Source: Pelagicoccus sp. (GTDB taxonomy: Bacteria; Verrucomicrobiota; Verrucomicrobiia; Opitutales; Opitutaceae). From it: a DNA stretch of 64,000 bases. Made by a program: the position numbers and the translations under genes. This document shows, one piece after another, positions 7,562 to 16,326 of this stretch (positions are counted from its first letter, which is position 1; the number at the start of each line of letters is the position of its first letter). Under the pieces are notes generated by a model, which made no database searches, had not been told where the DNA came from, and worked only from the letters and a program-made list of their open reading frames with translations. The stretch covers positions 62,001 through 126,000 of the forward strand of contig JANQRJ010000013.1 of the NCBI GenBank assembly GCA_028284635.1, written 5' to 3'.

Positions 7562-9562
7562 ATGGAATTCGAATTGCCTGCGACCGGATGCTCAAACGCC
7601 TTGCCGGGCATCGATTTCCGCGCCGAACTGAACGACGATCAGCATGCTGCCGTCACTGCCGAGCCTGGCCCTCTGCTCATCCTCGCTGGCGCCGGTTCAG
7701 GCAAGACCCGCACCCTGACCTACCGGGTCGCATACCTTCTCAGCAAGGGCGTTTCTCCAGGCGAAATACTCCTGCTCACCTTCACCAACAAGGCCGCCAA
7801 GGAAATGCTTCAGCGCGTCGAGGAACTCACCGGCATCGAGCCTCGCCGCTTCTGGGGAGGTACCTTCCACAGCATTGGCCATCGCCTCCTCCGCATGCAC
7901 GGCGAGAGTATCGGCCTGCCCAAGAACTTCACGATCCTGGATTCCGGCGAAGCCGAAACCGTACTCAAGCACGCCGTAGAGTCTATCGACTCCGCCTTCT
8001 TCAAAAACAAGACACACCCCAAACCGGGACCCCTTTCCGCCGTCATCAGCATGGCCCGCAACACCCGCGAGTCCATCGAGCAAACCATAATCGAACGTTT
8101 CCCCCAGCACCACGATCTCATCGAACGCATCGAAGGCTTCGCCAGCGCTTACGAAAAAGGCAAAAAGGCCCAAAATGTAGTCGACTACGACGACCTACTC
8201 ACCTTCTGGCTCAAGATTCTGGATACGAATCCGGAAATCGCCGAACACTACCAACAACGCTTTCGTCACACTCTCGTCGACGAATACCAGGACACCAACA
8301 TCCTCCAAGCCCAGATCGTCGACCGCATGGCGGCCAATCACCAGATCATGGCCGTCGGCGACGACGCGCAGTGCATCTACTCCTGGCGGGGAGCCAACTT
8401 CGACAATATCGTCAGCTTTCCCGATCGCCATCCCGGCACCCAGATCCTGCGCATCGAGACGAACTACCGCAGCACGCCCCAAATTCTCAGCATGGCCAAC
8501 GCGGTCATCAGCGGCCGGACCAGCCAAGGCTTCGACAAGGAGCTAAAGCCACACAAGACCGCCGGCCCCAAGCCCTGCGTCGTGCAATGCATGGATACCC
8601 GCGAGCAAGCCCAGTTCGTCATCACCCGCATCCGTGGACTTATCGACGAAGGCCGAGACGCCAAGGAGATCGCCGTGCTCTACCGCTCCCACTTCGTGGC
8701 GCTCGACATGCAAATGGAGCTCTCCCGAGCAGGTATTCCCTACCAGATCACCAGCGGCGTGCGCTTCTTCGAGCAAGCCCACATCAAGGACCTCGTCGCT
8801 CATCTCCGCCTGGTATACAATCCCGCCGACACAAGCTCCTTCCAACGCCTCGCCCTCCTCCTTCCCAAGGTCGGTGAAAAGACCGCCCAAAAGCTCTACG
8901 CCTTCACTGCCGAACTCGCCAAGACCAAGCAACTCGACTTTATCGACGCTCTCCTCGCCCCCGAAACGATTAGAAAAGCCCCTGCCAACGCCAGAGCCGA
9001 CTGGGAGGCCCTCGCCCTCAGTCTGCGAGACATGAGACAAGTCGCCGACGCCGGCTCCCCCGACGAAGTCGTGCAAGTCGGCATCGACGGCTGGTACTCC
9101 TCGTATCTGCAAGGCGCATACGCCAACTTCGCCAATCGAATAGAAGACCTGAACTCCCTCGTCGGATTCGCCTCGCGCTTCGACGAGATGCAGGAGCTCA
9201 TCGCTCAGATCACTCTACTCAACTCCGAAACCTCGGGCCGCGTCGAAGAGAGCGACGAAGCCATCCGTCTCACCACCGTACACCAGGCCAAAGGCCTCGA
9301 GTTCGACATCGTCTTCATCATCGGAGCCGCCGACACCCTTTTCCCCACTCGCCGCTCCATCGACGATGGCGATACCGAAGAGGAGCGGCGGCTCTTCTAC
9401 GTCGCCGTCACCCGAGCCCGCGACGAACTCTACATCCTGTATCCAAAAATGAATACCAAAGGCGGCCCCAGCATGTTTCTCAGTCCCAGCCGTTTTCTCC
9501 AGGAACTGCACGAACGCAACCTTTTCGAACCCGTCCGCATACGCCGAAGCTACGGCTGGTAG
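7562..9562 (+). CDS. UvrD/Rep/PcrA-type superfamily 1 DNA helicase
   Basis: 666 residues, slightly short of the 700-750 typical of UvrD and PcrA. Helicase motifs are in order: I (LAGAGSGKT), Ia (TFTNKAAKEM), II (VDEYQDTN), III (GDDAQCIYSWRGA), IV (ETNYRST), V (TTVHQAKGLEFD) and VI (AVTRARDELY). The family unwinds DNA 3' to 5' in repair and replication restart. The C-terminus ends soon after motif VI, so the RNA-polymerase-binding Tudor tail of PcrA is not apparent. A large palindrome and a smaller related dyad upstream suggest specific control. An 8-oxoguanine glycosylase lies downstream, so a repair link is possible. Confidence 0.94.
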   Translation: MEFELPATGCSNALPGIDFRAELNDDQHAAVTAEPGPLLILAGAGSGKTRTLTYRVAYLLSKGVSPGEILLLTFTNKAAKEMLQRVEELTGIEPRRFWGGTFHSIGHRLLRMHGESIGLPKNFTILDSGEAETVLKHAVESIDSAFFKNKTHPKPGPLSAVISMARNTRESIEQTIIERFPQHHDLIERIEGFASAYEKGKKAQNVVDYDDLLTFWLKILDTNPEIAEHYQQRFRHTLVDEYQDTNILQAQIVDRMAANHQIMAVGDDAQCIYSWRGANFDNIVSFPDRHPGTQILRIETNYRSTPQILSMANAVISGRTSQGFDKELKPHKTAGPKPCVVQCMDTREQAQFVITRIRGLIDEGRDAKEIAVLYRSHFVALDMQMELSRAGIPYQITSGVRFFEQAHIKDLVAHLRLVYNPADTSSFQRLALLLPKVGEKTAQKLYAFTAELAKTKQLDFIDALLAPETIRKAPANARADWEALALSLRDMRQVADAGSPDEVVQVGIDGWYSSYLQGAYANFANRIEDLNSLVGFASRFDEMQELIAQITLLNSETSGRVEESDEAIRLTTVHQAKGLEFDIVFIIGAADTLFPTRRSIDDGDTEEERRLFYVAVTRARDELYILYPKMNTKGGPSMFLSPSRFLQELHERNLFEPVRIRRSYGW

Positions 9563-9589
9563 CTCTGAAGTCAGAATTGAGAAGCAAGA

Positions 9590-10240
9590 ATGAAGAAGGT
9601 ATCGCCTATCCCAGAAGACCGAAACGCTGCGTTCAGGCGAACGTCGCCCTATGTCTTCCTATGCACTCCTGTAGGGCCGCCGCTTGCGCCGCGCCGCAAT
9701 GCAGAAGCCCCCAGCTCTGATCAGACCAACGCGGCACGGCGCAAGCGCCGGCCCTACAGTATCTTCAAGGTCACCGGTTTTAGGAACTGCACAAGATTCA
9801 TCTCTATCGCCATCGCCTCGCTCGCTCTACTCGCCAGTGCTCGCGCCGAGCTTACCGTGGTCTCCGCCGAGCACCGCGAGGCCGCGTTTTTCAAACGCTT
9901 CTCCGAGTACTTCACCGGCAAGGAAAACCAAGGTCGATACACGATCTTTCGCTCCGATCCCTCCCGTCGAGACGGATTCTACATTTCTCTCATCGCGGAG
10001 AAGGGCTCGCCGCTTGAAGATGTCACCAGTGTTAGGATACGCTTCGTTCGCCCTGCCAGCCAAGACATCGATACCATCGAACTCCCAGTCGAAAGCATCG
10101 AAAAACGCCGCCTGCTCTTCGGCCTAACCGAAACCGAGTGGGCCGACAAAGGCATTCGCCCTGTCGCCTGGCACGTCGCCCTGCTCGACCAGCGAGGAAC
10201 CACCCTCGACTCCGCCCAAAGCTTCCTCTGGTCGGAGTGA
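9590..10240 (+). CDS. Hypothetical secreted protein with repeat-derived N-terminus
   Basis: The open frame codes for 216 residues, but only the part from about residue 65 looks like a normal protein. It opens with a signal-peptide-like stretch (FISIAIASLALLASARA), followed by about 130 residues of unknown family. No ATG, GTG or TTG occurs in frame just before this signal, so the only usable start is the ATG at 9590. The first ~60 codons run through an inverted repeat at 9669-9759. Either the repeat inserted in frame and lengthened the protein, or a rare start codon is used. The stop codon overlaps the GTG start of the next gene, so the two are translationally coupled. Function unknown. Confidence 0.6.
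   Translation: MKKVSPIPEDRNAAFRRTSPYVFLCTPVGPPLAPRRNAEAPSSDQTNAARRKRRPYSIFKVTGFRNCTRFISIAIASLALLASARAELTVVSAEHREAAFFKRFSEYFTGKENQGRYTIFRSDPSRRDGFYISLIAEKGSPLEDVTSVRIRFVRPASQDIDTIELPVESIEKRRLLFGLTETEWADKGIRPVAWHVALLDQRGTTLDSAQSFLWSE
9669..9759. repeat. Inverted repeat, family B, inside an ORF
   Basis: The 23-base arms 9669-9691 and 9737-9759 (core TGTAGGGCCGCCGCTTGCGC) match at 22 of 23 positions as an inverted pair around a 45-base loop. The element lies wholly within the 5' part of the 9590-10240 reading frame, which stays open through it. Confidence 0.8.
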
Positions 10241-11118
10241 ATTGGAGCCCCTGGCAGCCCCTCGGGCCAAGCTTCGTCTTCACTCCCGACCTCCTAGCTG
10301 AAACGCTCGACGGCGGGCAAGCTTTCCGCTGGAACTTCGACTCCGACGGCGACTACTGGCAAGGCGTTTGGTCGACTCACGTCGCTCGTATCCGACATAT
10401 GGATAACGGACAGCTCCAAGTGGCAACGCCTGCCGATTCTCCGGAAACCGTCCAACACCTAAGTGCCTACCTCGGACAGAACGTCGATTGGCGCGCCATG
10501 CTCGACGCTCTGCCTTGGCGGAGCGATTCACATCTCGCCAACTGTCTCAAAAGCCTCCCCGGACTTCGACTCCTCCAGCAAAGCTTTCCTGAAACGCTGC
10601 TCGCCTTCCTTTGCTCTGCGACCAAGCAAATCCCCCAGATCAAGGTCATGTGCCAACGTCTCGCCGAGAATCTCGGCAGTGAAATAGCGCCTGGTATCCA
10701 AGCTCTGCCTACATGGCAGCAAGTCGCTTCAGCCAGCGAAAGCCAGCTCCGCTCCCTCGCCCTCGGCTTCAGAGCTAAGAACATCAAGAAAACGGCAGAC
10801 CAGCTTGCTAGCCGCCCAGAGTTGCTCGCCGAAATCGAAGCCGCTCCCTATCCCGAAGCCAAAGCCCAGCTCATGGAGCTTCCCGGAGTCGGGGAAAAGA
10901 TAGCCGACTGCGCCCTGCTCTTCGGCGCCGCTAAGTTTGAAGCCTTCCCCGTCGACACCTGGATCATCAAGGTCCTCGAAAAGCGCTACGGCCTCACTGG
11001 CTGGACCCCCACCCAGCTCTCCCAATTCGGTCGTATCCATTTCGGGCCCTACGCGGGATTCGCGCAGCAATTCCTCTTCGCCTGGGAACGTCGACAGAAA
11101 TCGCCCACCCGTGCCTAG
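10237..11118 (+). CDS. 8-oxoguanine DNA glycosylase, OGG1-like
   Basis: 293 residues from a GTG start whose last two bases overlap the TGA of the previous gene. The frame is open further upstream, but the protein family begins here. The N-terminal beta domain (QAFRWNFDSDGDYWQGV) precedes a helix-hairpin-helix GPD domain. LPGVGEKIADC carries the catalytic lysine, and FPVDTWI the catalytic aspartate, as in OGG1. It removes oxidised guanine from DNA and cleaves the strand by beta-elimination. OGG1-type enzymes are less common in bacteria than MutM. Its place after a helicase gene suggests a small repair neighbourhood. Confidence 0.93.
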   Translation: MNWSPWQPLGPSFVFTPDLLAETLDGGQAFRWNFDSDGDYWQGVWSTHVARIRHMDNGQLQVATPADSPETVQHLSAYLGQNVDWRAMLDALPWRSDSHLANCLKSLPGLRLLQQSFPETLLAFLCSATKQIPQIKVMCQRLAENLGSEIAPGIQALPTWQQVASASESQLRSLALGFRAKNIKKTADQLASRPELLAEIEAAPYPEAKAQLMELPGVGEKIADCALLFGAAKFEAFPVDTWIIKVLEKRYGLTGWTPTQLSQFGRIHFGPYAGFAQQFLFAWERRQKSPTRA

Positions 11119-11286
11119 TGTCGTTTCCCGCATGACACGACACCAGCCTTAAGGCACAGGTCTGCTGCGATAGCCTACACCCCAAAGCTAATCTGTGAAA
11201 ATCTGCGCAATCCGTGGGCAAAAGCCTCCCACACCAGCTTTCACCTTGTCGCTCTCCGCCTAGCAGCCTAAGTTCCCGCCTCACCC

Positions 11287-12381
11287 GTGGAGCACGAAAA
11301 CCCGACGAACTTTCTTAAACGCCCCTACGCCGGGCCGGTGCGCCAACGTCGTGCCAGGACGCAGCGCAAACCCTCCTTTCCCATAACCCTGCCGCTGCGC
11401 AACTACCTGCGCAACTACGCCCGGGAGCACTCCCTGCCAATCAAGTACCGGCAACTCGAGCGCTTCCTGACCAGCGCTCCGCTCTACGACGCCAACGGCG
11501 ACGACACCCTCTGGGAAACCCTCATCTACGAACCCTTCATCATGAGGCAGCTCTCCAATGGCCTCAAAAAGATCTACGCCATCCTCAAAGCCGGTGGCGA
11601 CCTCTCCGTCATGCAACACCTCTACGTCGACCGCATCGACTACTGCGTGTTCGGAAACTCGAAACCCTTTCGCATCCGCATCGTCAATTCCCACAACGAC
11701 AACCAAGACTACTTCTATATAAAAACCGCCGACGCCTCGCGCGTCTACGGCCTCGAGCTCGAACATCTGCTCTCCCCCAACCGCATGTTCTTCCTCACCG
11801 ACGGAGACACGCTAGTCGAAGAGCATATCGTTGGCCTGCCCGGCGACATCTTCATCGACCACTGGCTCGAGAGCAAGCGGCTGCGCCCCATTCGCGTCGC
11901 CAAGGAGCTCGTCAAGTTCAACGAGCGCTGCTTCGTCCGGCTCCTCGGCGACATGCGTCACTACAATTTCATCGTCGATATCACGCCTGACTTCGAGGAG
12001 ACCCAAATCCGTATCCGTTCCATGGATTTCGACCGACAGTCGTACGACGGTCGCAAGACCTTCTACCTACCCCAATTCTTCAAGGAAAACAACACCCTCG
12101 TCCAGTTCTGCGTCAGCCATATCGATACCAAGACCGCCCACCAGTACCAGCGAGAAGAGCATGCCCTCATCGCCCGTCGCATGGACATCATCGATCTTCG
12201 GCTCAAAGCCCTGCTCGCCGCCATGGCATCCGACGACCTAGCTCCCCGCAAAAATCTTCTCCAACTCCGCTCCGAGCTCGCCGAACACTACGAAAGCGAC
12301 TCCTTCCTTCGCTGCGACTCCATGGGAGAACTCGTCAGCCACAGTCTCAATCACATGCGAGACAAGGCCCGCGGCAGATAG
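11287..12381 (+). CDS. Conserved-looking hypothetical protein
   Basis: 364 residues from a GTG start. I do not recognise the family. There is no signal peptide and no membrane segment. The N-terminus is basic (RQRRARTQRKPSF), and the middle is rich in beta-strand-like hydrophobic pairs with many aromatic and charged residues. IRSMDFDRQSYDGRKTFY is the most distinctive stretch. The C-terminal third is helical, with likely coiled coil (LQLRSELAEHYESD). It is normal in codon use and ends two bases before an amidohydrolase gene, so the two are probably one transcript. Cytoplasmic location is likely; function unknown. Confidence 0.75.
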   Translation: MEHENPTNFLKRPYAGPVRQRRARTQRKPSFPITLPLRNYLRNYAREHSLPIKYRQLERFLTSAPLYDANGDDTLWETLIYEPFIMRQLSNGLKKIYAILKAGGDLSVMQHLYVDRIDYCVFGNSKPFRIRIVNSHNDNQDYFYIKTADASRVYGLELEHLLSPNRMFFLTDGDTLVEEHIVGLPGDIFIDHWLESKRLRPIRVAKELVKFNERCFVRLLGDMRHYNFIVDITPDFEETQIRIRSMDFDRQSYDGRKTFYLPQFFKENNTLVQFCVSHIDTKTAHQYQREEHALIARRMDIIDLRLKALLAAMASDDLAPRKNLLQLRSELAEHYESDSFLRCDSMGELVSHSLNHMRDKARGR

Positions 12382-12383
12382 CG

Positions 12384-13280
12384 ATGATCGTCGATTCCCA
12401 CATCCACCTGTATCCACCTTCCGTCTACGCGAACCCCGACGCCTGGGCCGAAGCAATGAACGAGCCCTATTGGCTCGCCTGCGTGCATCCGCAAGAAGCT
12501 CCGCGCCTGCAAGCCTGGGCCACCGTCGACCGACTGCTCGAGCAGATGGATGCCGCCGAAGTCGACAAGGCGATCATCCAAGGCTGGTATTGGGAGAATC
12601 ATCACAGTTGCGAAGAAAACACTCGCTGGCAGATCGACTGGATAAGGGCTCATCCGGATCGCCTCATCGCCTTCGCCCCCTTCAACCCGAACGGAGGCCA
12701 GCGATCGCTTGACATTCTACGGCTCGCTTTCGACACCGGCTTTCGAGGCATCGGCGAACTCAACCCGCCCGCCCAAGGCTACGACTACCAGGACCCGCTG
12801 CTCGGCCAGGCAATAGAGCTCTGTCGTCAAGCTCAAGGGGCAGTCACCTTCCATCTCACCGATCCAAACAGTCGCCCGTACCCTGGAAAAATCGAAACCC
12901 CATTCCCCGAACTGCTCGCCCTCGCTAGGAACCACCCGCAAACCAACTTCATTTTCGCCCACCTAGGCGGCATGCTTCCCCTGCAAACCGAAGAGCCCAT
13001 TCCCCCCAACGTCTGGTACGACACCGCTGCCGTTCCCTTGCTCTACGCCCCCAGTTCGTATCTGGAATTTCAAGACAAGGTCGGCAGCGAACGCATTCTC
13101 TTCGGCAGCGACTTCCCACTGCGCGTCTTCCCCAAGAGCGAAAAGTCTCCAGACTTCACCGCCCCGATACAGCAAATCCGAGACTGCGGCCTTTCAGAGC
13201 CGGATCTCATCAAGATCCTAGGCAGCAACACAGCCACGCTACTAAGCTTGCCTGCAAATGACGCAGAGCTCCGCAGATAG
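12384..13280 (+). CDS. Amidohydrolase family 2 metal-dependent hydrolase
   Basis: 298 residues with the TIM-barrel amidohydrolase pattern. DSHIHLYPP gives the first two metal-binding histidines, TFHLTDPNSR the middle histidine, FIFAHLGGM another histidine, and FGSDFPLRV the catalytic aspartate. This family includes decarboxylases and hydrolases acting on small cyclic or carboxylated substrates; the substrate is not predictable here. It starts two bases after the stop of the unknown gene 11287-12381. Its 3' end reads through a short stretch (GCAGAGCTCCGCAGATAGGG) resembling the imperfect repeats found elsewhere in the window. Confidence 0.88.
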   Translation: MIVDSHIHLYPPSVYANPDAWAEAMNEPYWLACVHPQEAPRLQAWATVDRLLEQMDAAEVDKAIIQGWYWENHHSCEENTRWQIDWIRAHPDRLIAFAPFNPNGGQRSLDILRLAFDTGFRGIGELNPPAQGYDYQDPLLGQAIELCRQAQGAVTFHLTDPNSRPYPGKIETPFPELLALARNHPQTNFIFAHLGGMLPLQTEEPIPPNVWYDTAAVPLLYAPSSYLEFQDKVGSERILFGSDFPLRVFPKSEKSPDFTAPIQQIRDCGLSEPDLIKILGSNTATLLSLPANDAELRR

Positions 13281-13329
13281 GGCACGACATCCGCGAACAT
13301 CTGCTTCACTCCGCGGGCAAAAAACCATC

Positions 13330-13860
13330 ATGACCCTAGAAGAACGCTTCGAAACCTTCCTCGCCAAAGACCCGCAAGTCCCTGCCAGCGCCTACGTCGC
13401 GCCGCAAGCAACGCTCATCGGCGACGTACGCCTAGGCGACCAAGCTAGCGTCTGGCCAGCCTGCGTGTTGCGCGGAGATATCAACTACATCCAGATCGGC
13501 GACCGTTCCAATGTGCAAGACGGCACCATCGTACACCTTGCCGACGACTTCCCCGTCACGGTAGGCGACGACGTGACCATAGGCCACGCCGCCATCATCC
13601 ACGCCTGCATTATCGAGAACGAATGCCTCGTCGGCATGGGAGCCACCGTCATGGACGGCTCCGTCATCGGCCACAACTCCATCATCGGAGCCGGAGCCCT
13701 CGTCACTCCAGGCACCAGAATTCCACCTGGCAGTCTAGTAGTCGGCTCCCCAGCCAAAGTGAAGCGAAGCCTCAGCGATGAGGAGCAGAGCAACATCAAG
13801 ACCTGGGCCGCCAAGTACGTCAAAGTAGCAGCCGCTCATCGAGCGAAGCATACCCCGTAG
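13330..13860 (+). CDS. Gamma carbonic anhydrase family protein (left-handed beta-helix)
   Basis: 176 residues from the ATG at 13330. An earlier in-frame start is disfavoured because the family begins at this point. Hexapeptide repeats (for example VRLGDQASVWPACVLRGD, IGDRSNVQDGTIVH, IGHNSIIGAGALV) build a left-handed beta-helix trimer. The metal-binding histidines are present in IVHLADD, IGHAAIIHAC. Members bind zinc or iron. Some are carbonic anhydrases, others acyl-CoA-related enzymes such as PaaY-like thioesterases, so the reaction is not certain. The TAG stop codon is formed by the first bases of the repeat element that starts at 13857. Confidence 0.92.
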   Translation: MTLEERFETFLAKDPQVPASAYVAPQATLIGDVRLGDQASVWPACVLRGDINYIQIGDRSNVQDGTIVHLADDFPVTVGDDVTIGHAAIIHACIIENECLVGMGATVMDGSVIGHNSIIGAGALVTPGTRIPPGSLVVGSPAKVKRSLSDEEQSNIKTWAAKYVKVAAAHRAKHTP

Positions 13861-14001
13861 CGCAGAGCTTTAGCCCGCGTCAGCATCATTTTTTATCCTC
13901 ATCCTCTTCTTCATCCTCATCATTATCCTGGGATGAGGATGAAGATGAGGAGAGGGATGATGAGGGCAATTTGTGGCCGCGGGCTAAAGCTACGCGCTAC
14001 G
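13857..14001. repeat. Composite palindromic repeat (family A around family D)
   Basis: The outer arms 13857-13881 and 13977-14001 are an inverted pair of family A (GTAGCGCAGAGCTTTAGCCC). Between them lies a pyrimidine-rich then purine-rich stretch (ATCCTCATCCTCTTCTTCAT, then GATGAGGATGAAGATGAGGA), forming an imperfect inner hairpin. The element sits between convergent genes and supplies the stop codons of both. The TAG of the carbonic anhydrase-like gene is at 13858-13860 and the TAG of lnt at 13992-13990. Confidence 0.85.
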
Positions 14002-15582
14002 TATCCTCCGCCACGCCCAACCCCAACAAGCCAACACCATGCCTGCGCAAAGAGCCACAAGCCAGTCTCCATTTTTCACATACGGAGTGATCTGGCCTAT
14101 CCAGCGACGATCACGTGTAACATCCCAGACCGTCCACTCCTGTTCCCAAGGAGTTAGAGAGTCCATCACGTTTCCATACTCGTCGATCCAACCGGTCCAA
14201 CCGTCGTTACCCACACGCAGGATCACTCGACGAGTCTCGATCGCCCGCAGAACGGAATGGGCCATGTGCTGAGTGGAGGCTCCCGTACGACCGTACCAAG
14301 CGCTATTCGTCGCCACGAACAGCGCCCCCGCGCCATCCAGGACCGACGCCCGAGCCAAGCCCGGAAAGACATCCTCGTAGCAGATCAGCGAACCGATACG
14401 GATGGTCCTATCCTCCAAGTCCAGCGGCAGCAGCACCGCGCCACCTCCGGGCAGTATATCGCCATCGATTGGCACGATCTTCTCGATCCATGGCCAGAAC
14501 CGGCGAAACGGCACGTATTCGCCGAAGGGAACCAAATGGCGCTTCGAATAGTATTTCGGATACAGCCCATACTCCGGCCGCACGAGAAAGACGCTGTTGT
14601 ACCAACTAGTCTCTTCGTCTCCCTCGCCTGGCTCGATGCCGAGGGAGCCAGCGAAAATCGGCGCTCCCGAGGCGCCGGCCAACCGACTCGCCCATCCCTC
14701 TAGCAGACCGTCATCGTTCACCGGATACGGAAGCACGGACTCCGGCCAGAAGACCGCATCCGGCTTCAAGCTCCGCAGCGAACCCGTTTGAAACTCGAGC
14801 TGGGACAGTATGTTTCTCGCAAACGCATCGTCCCACTTTTCGTCTTGCGGAACGTCCGGCTGCACCACGCCTGCTCGAAACGCTTGCTCCCTTTGCTGCC
14901 CTGAGGCGACTCGCAACAGCATGAAGCTGAGAGCTACCACGAGAGACAGAGACAGGTAGAACTCCGGACAGATCCTGCGCTTGCGCGTCTTGGCGAAGTC
15001 CACGAGCTGCAGTAGGTAGCCCGCAACCCCGAAGTTCAGAGCCACCAGAAAAAAGGAAATCGACCAGGAACCGAAATAGGCGGCGCTTTGCAGCATCATT
15101 GGCTGGCTCCACTGCGTGGCAGCGAGCGGCAGCCAAGGAAAGCCTGTCAAGAACCAACCTCGTATCCACTCTACCACTACCCACAATGCGGCAGCTCCAA
15201 TAGTCAGCGGCAAACCGGAGAAAAGCCCTTGTCCTCTGGTGCGTCGAGACAGCCAGGCCACGCCGACGGCCCACGCAGCGAAATAGGCGCCCATAGCCCC
15301 TGCCAGCAGGATCAAGCCCAGCCACGTCACGTGGTGGAGCCAGAAAATGAGGGCCAGCCAGCTGATCCAGCCAATTGCCAGAGCCGTCAACCCCACCTTT
15401 CGCAGGCTGGGGCCCCGACTCAGCCAAACGGCGAAAGGCGTGAGCCAAATGAATGCCGCTTCGCTGACGTCGATCGGCGGAAAAGCCACCACGTAGAAAA
15501 GCGGCGTGAGAAACAGAGCCGCCAGGAAAACCAGGCGGTCTTGGTTTCGGCTGAACCAACGGAGAATATCGGAAACCATCAT
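13990..15582 (-). CDS. lnt: Apolipoprotein N-acyltransferase
   Basis: About 530 residues from tandem ATG codons at 15582 and 15579. The N-terminal half holds roughly six to seven membrane segments. The C-terminal half is a nitrilase-like domain with the catalytic Glu in WPESVLPYP, a Lys in SKRHLVPFGEYVPFR and the Cys in SLICYEDVFPG. The enzyme adds the third acyl chain to bacterial lipoproteins in the inner membrane. The final three residues and stop come from the repeat element at 13857-14001. It is divergent from a small P-loop ATPase gene. Confidence 0.95.
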   Translation of the reverse strand: MMVSDILRWFSRNQDRLVFLAALFLTPLFYVVAFPPIDVSEAAFIWLTPFAVWLSRGPSLRKVGLTALAIGWISWLALIFWLHHVTWLGLILLAGAMGAYFAAWAVGVAWLSRRTRGQGLFSGLPLTIGAAALWVVVEWIRGWFLTGFPWLPLAATQWSQPMMLQSAAYFGSWSISFFLVALNFGVAGYLLQLVDFAKTRKRRICPEFYLSLSLVVALSFMLLRVASGQQREQAFRAGVVQPDVPQDEKWDDAFARNILSQLEFQTGSLRSLKPDAVFWPESVLPYPVNDDGLLEGWASRLAGASGAPIFAGSLGIEPGEGDEETSWYNSVFLVRPEYGLYPKYYSKRHLVPFGEYVPFRRFWPWIEKIVPIDGDILPGGGAVLLPLDLEDRTIRIGSLICYEDVFPGLARASVLDGAGALFVATNSAWYGRTGASTQHMAHSVLRAIETRRVILRVGNDGWTGWIDEYGNVMDSLTPWEQEWTVWDVTRDRRWIGQITPYVKNGDWLVALCAGMVLACWGWAWRRIRSA

Positions 15583-15711
15583 TGCAGTGGGACTACAAGG
15601 AAGCTTCTTTGCTTCGTCGCCAAAAACAAGACGCAAAGAAAATCCTGGGATCGCGAGGAGCTGGCCTGCATGGTGGGAGATCCTGCGTTACGACTCGCGA
15701 AGGCTCGAATC

Positions 15712-16242
15712 ATGAATACACTACATATCGCGCTTGGGGCGCCAGCCTCAGGCAAAACGACTCTCGCCCGCCATCTCGCAGAGCGCCACCGGGCGGCCCT
15801 GCTGGACATCGACATCGCCACCGAAGCGGTCGTGCGCTCCGCCATGAAGGCCCTCGACTTAAGCGAGGACGACCGCGACAGCCCGCGCTACAAGGAGATC
15901 TTTCGCCAGCCGATCTACGACTGCCTCTTCGCCAATGCAGCAGCGAATCTGCCTTGTATCGATGTCGTGGTTACCGGGCCCTTCACTAGCGAGCAGGGAG
16001 ACCCGGGGTGGCTGGACAAGGTGCAAGCTCGGCTGGGAGTGCCATGCGAGATCCGGGCGTACTATCTCAGCTGCGATTCTGAAACACGACTACGCCGCAT
16101 GCGAGAGCGTGCGAATCCGCGGGACGCCTCGAAGCTCGCGGATTGGGCGGGACATCAATCTAGATATAGCGAGGGAATCAGACCAAAATTCCCTCACCAA
16201 TTTGTGGATACGACGAGCGAAGGCTGGCTGGACCAGTGGTGA
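15712..16242 (+). CDS. P-loop ATPase / small-molecule kinase-like protein
   Basis: 176 residues starting with LHIALGAPASGKTTLARHLA, a Walker A motif at the very N-terminus. The strand DIDIATEAVV follows, then VVVTGPF (Walker B-like strand) and SCDSETRLRRMRERANPRD, a lid-type arginine-rich segment. This layout fits AAA_33-type kinases or zeta-toxin-like nucleotide or sugar kinases. No antitoxin is adjacent. An alternative ATG at 15670 would add 14 residues; 15712 is chosen because it places the P-loop at its usual distance from the start. The substrate is unknown. Confidence 0.82.
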   Translation: MNTLHIALGAPASGKTTLARHLAERHRAALLDIDIATEAVVRSAMKALDLSEDDRDSPRYKEIFRQPIYDCLFANAAANLPCIDVVVTGPFTSEQGDPGWLDKVQARLGVPCEIRAYYLSCDSETRLRRMRERANPRDASKLADWAGHQSRYSEGIRPKFPHQFVDTTSEGWLDQW

Positions 16243-16248
16243 TCGCCC

Positions 16249-16326
16249 CCTCATCTTCATCATCATCATCTTCTTCATCTTCATCTTCATCTAAAAAAAG
16301 GCGGAAGTAGAAGCAGATGAAGATTG
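16249..16326. repeat. CATCTTCATC / GAAGTAGAAG hairpin repeat, family D
   Basis: A run of CATCTTCATCATCATCATCT-type triplets is followed by the family core GAAGTAGAAGCAGATGAAGA on the same strand, so ATCTTCATCT can pair with AGATGAAGAT. It fills the whole gap between two convergent stop codons (16242 and 16327). A bidirectional terminator or 3'-end element is a reasonable guess, not shown. Confidence 0.75.

Noticed and set aside
15712..16242. Zeta-type toxin of a toxin-antitoxin pair
   Set aside because: The P-loop kinase fold is similar, but no small antitoxin gene lies next to it and the flanking genes are lnt and an ABC-F ATPase.
16255..16295. Simple microsatellite CATCATCATC as a phase-variation tract
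   Set aside because: It lies outside coding sequence and is part of a repeat family with a paired purine arm, so slippage-based switching of a gene is not supported.
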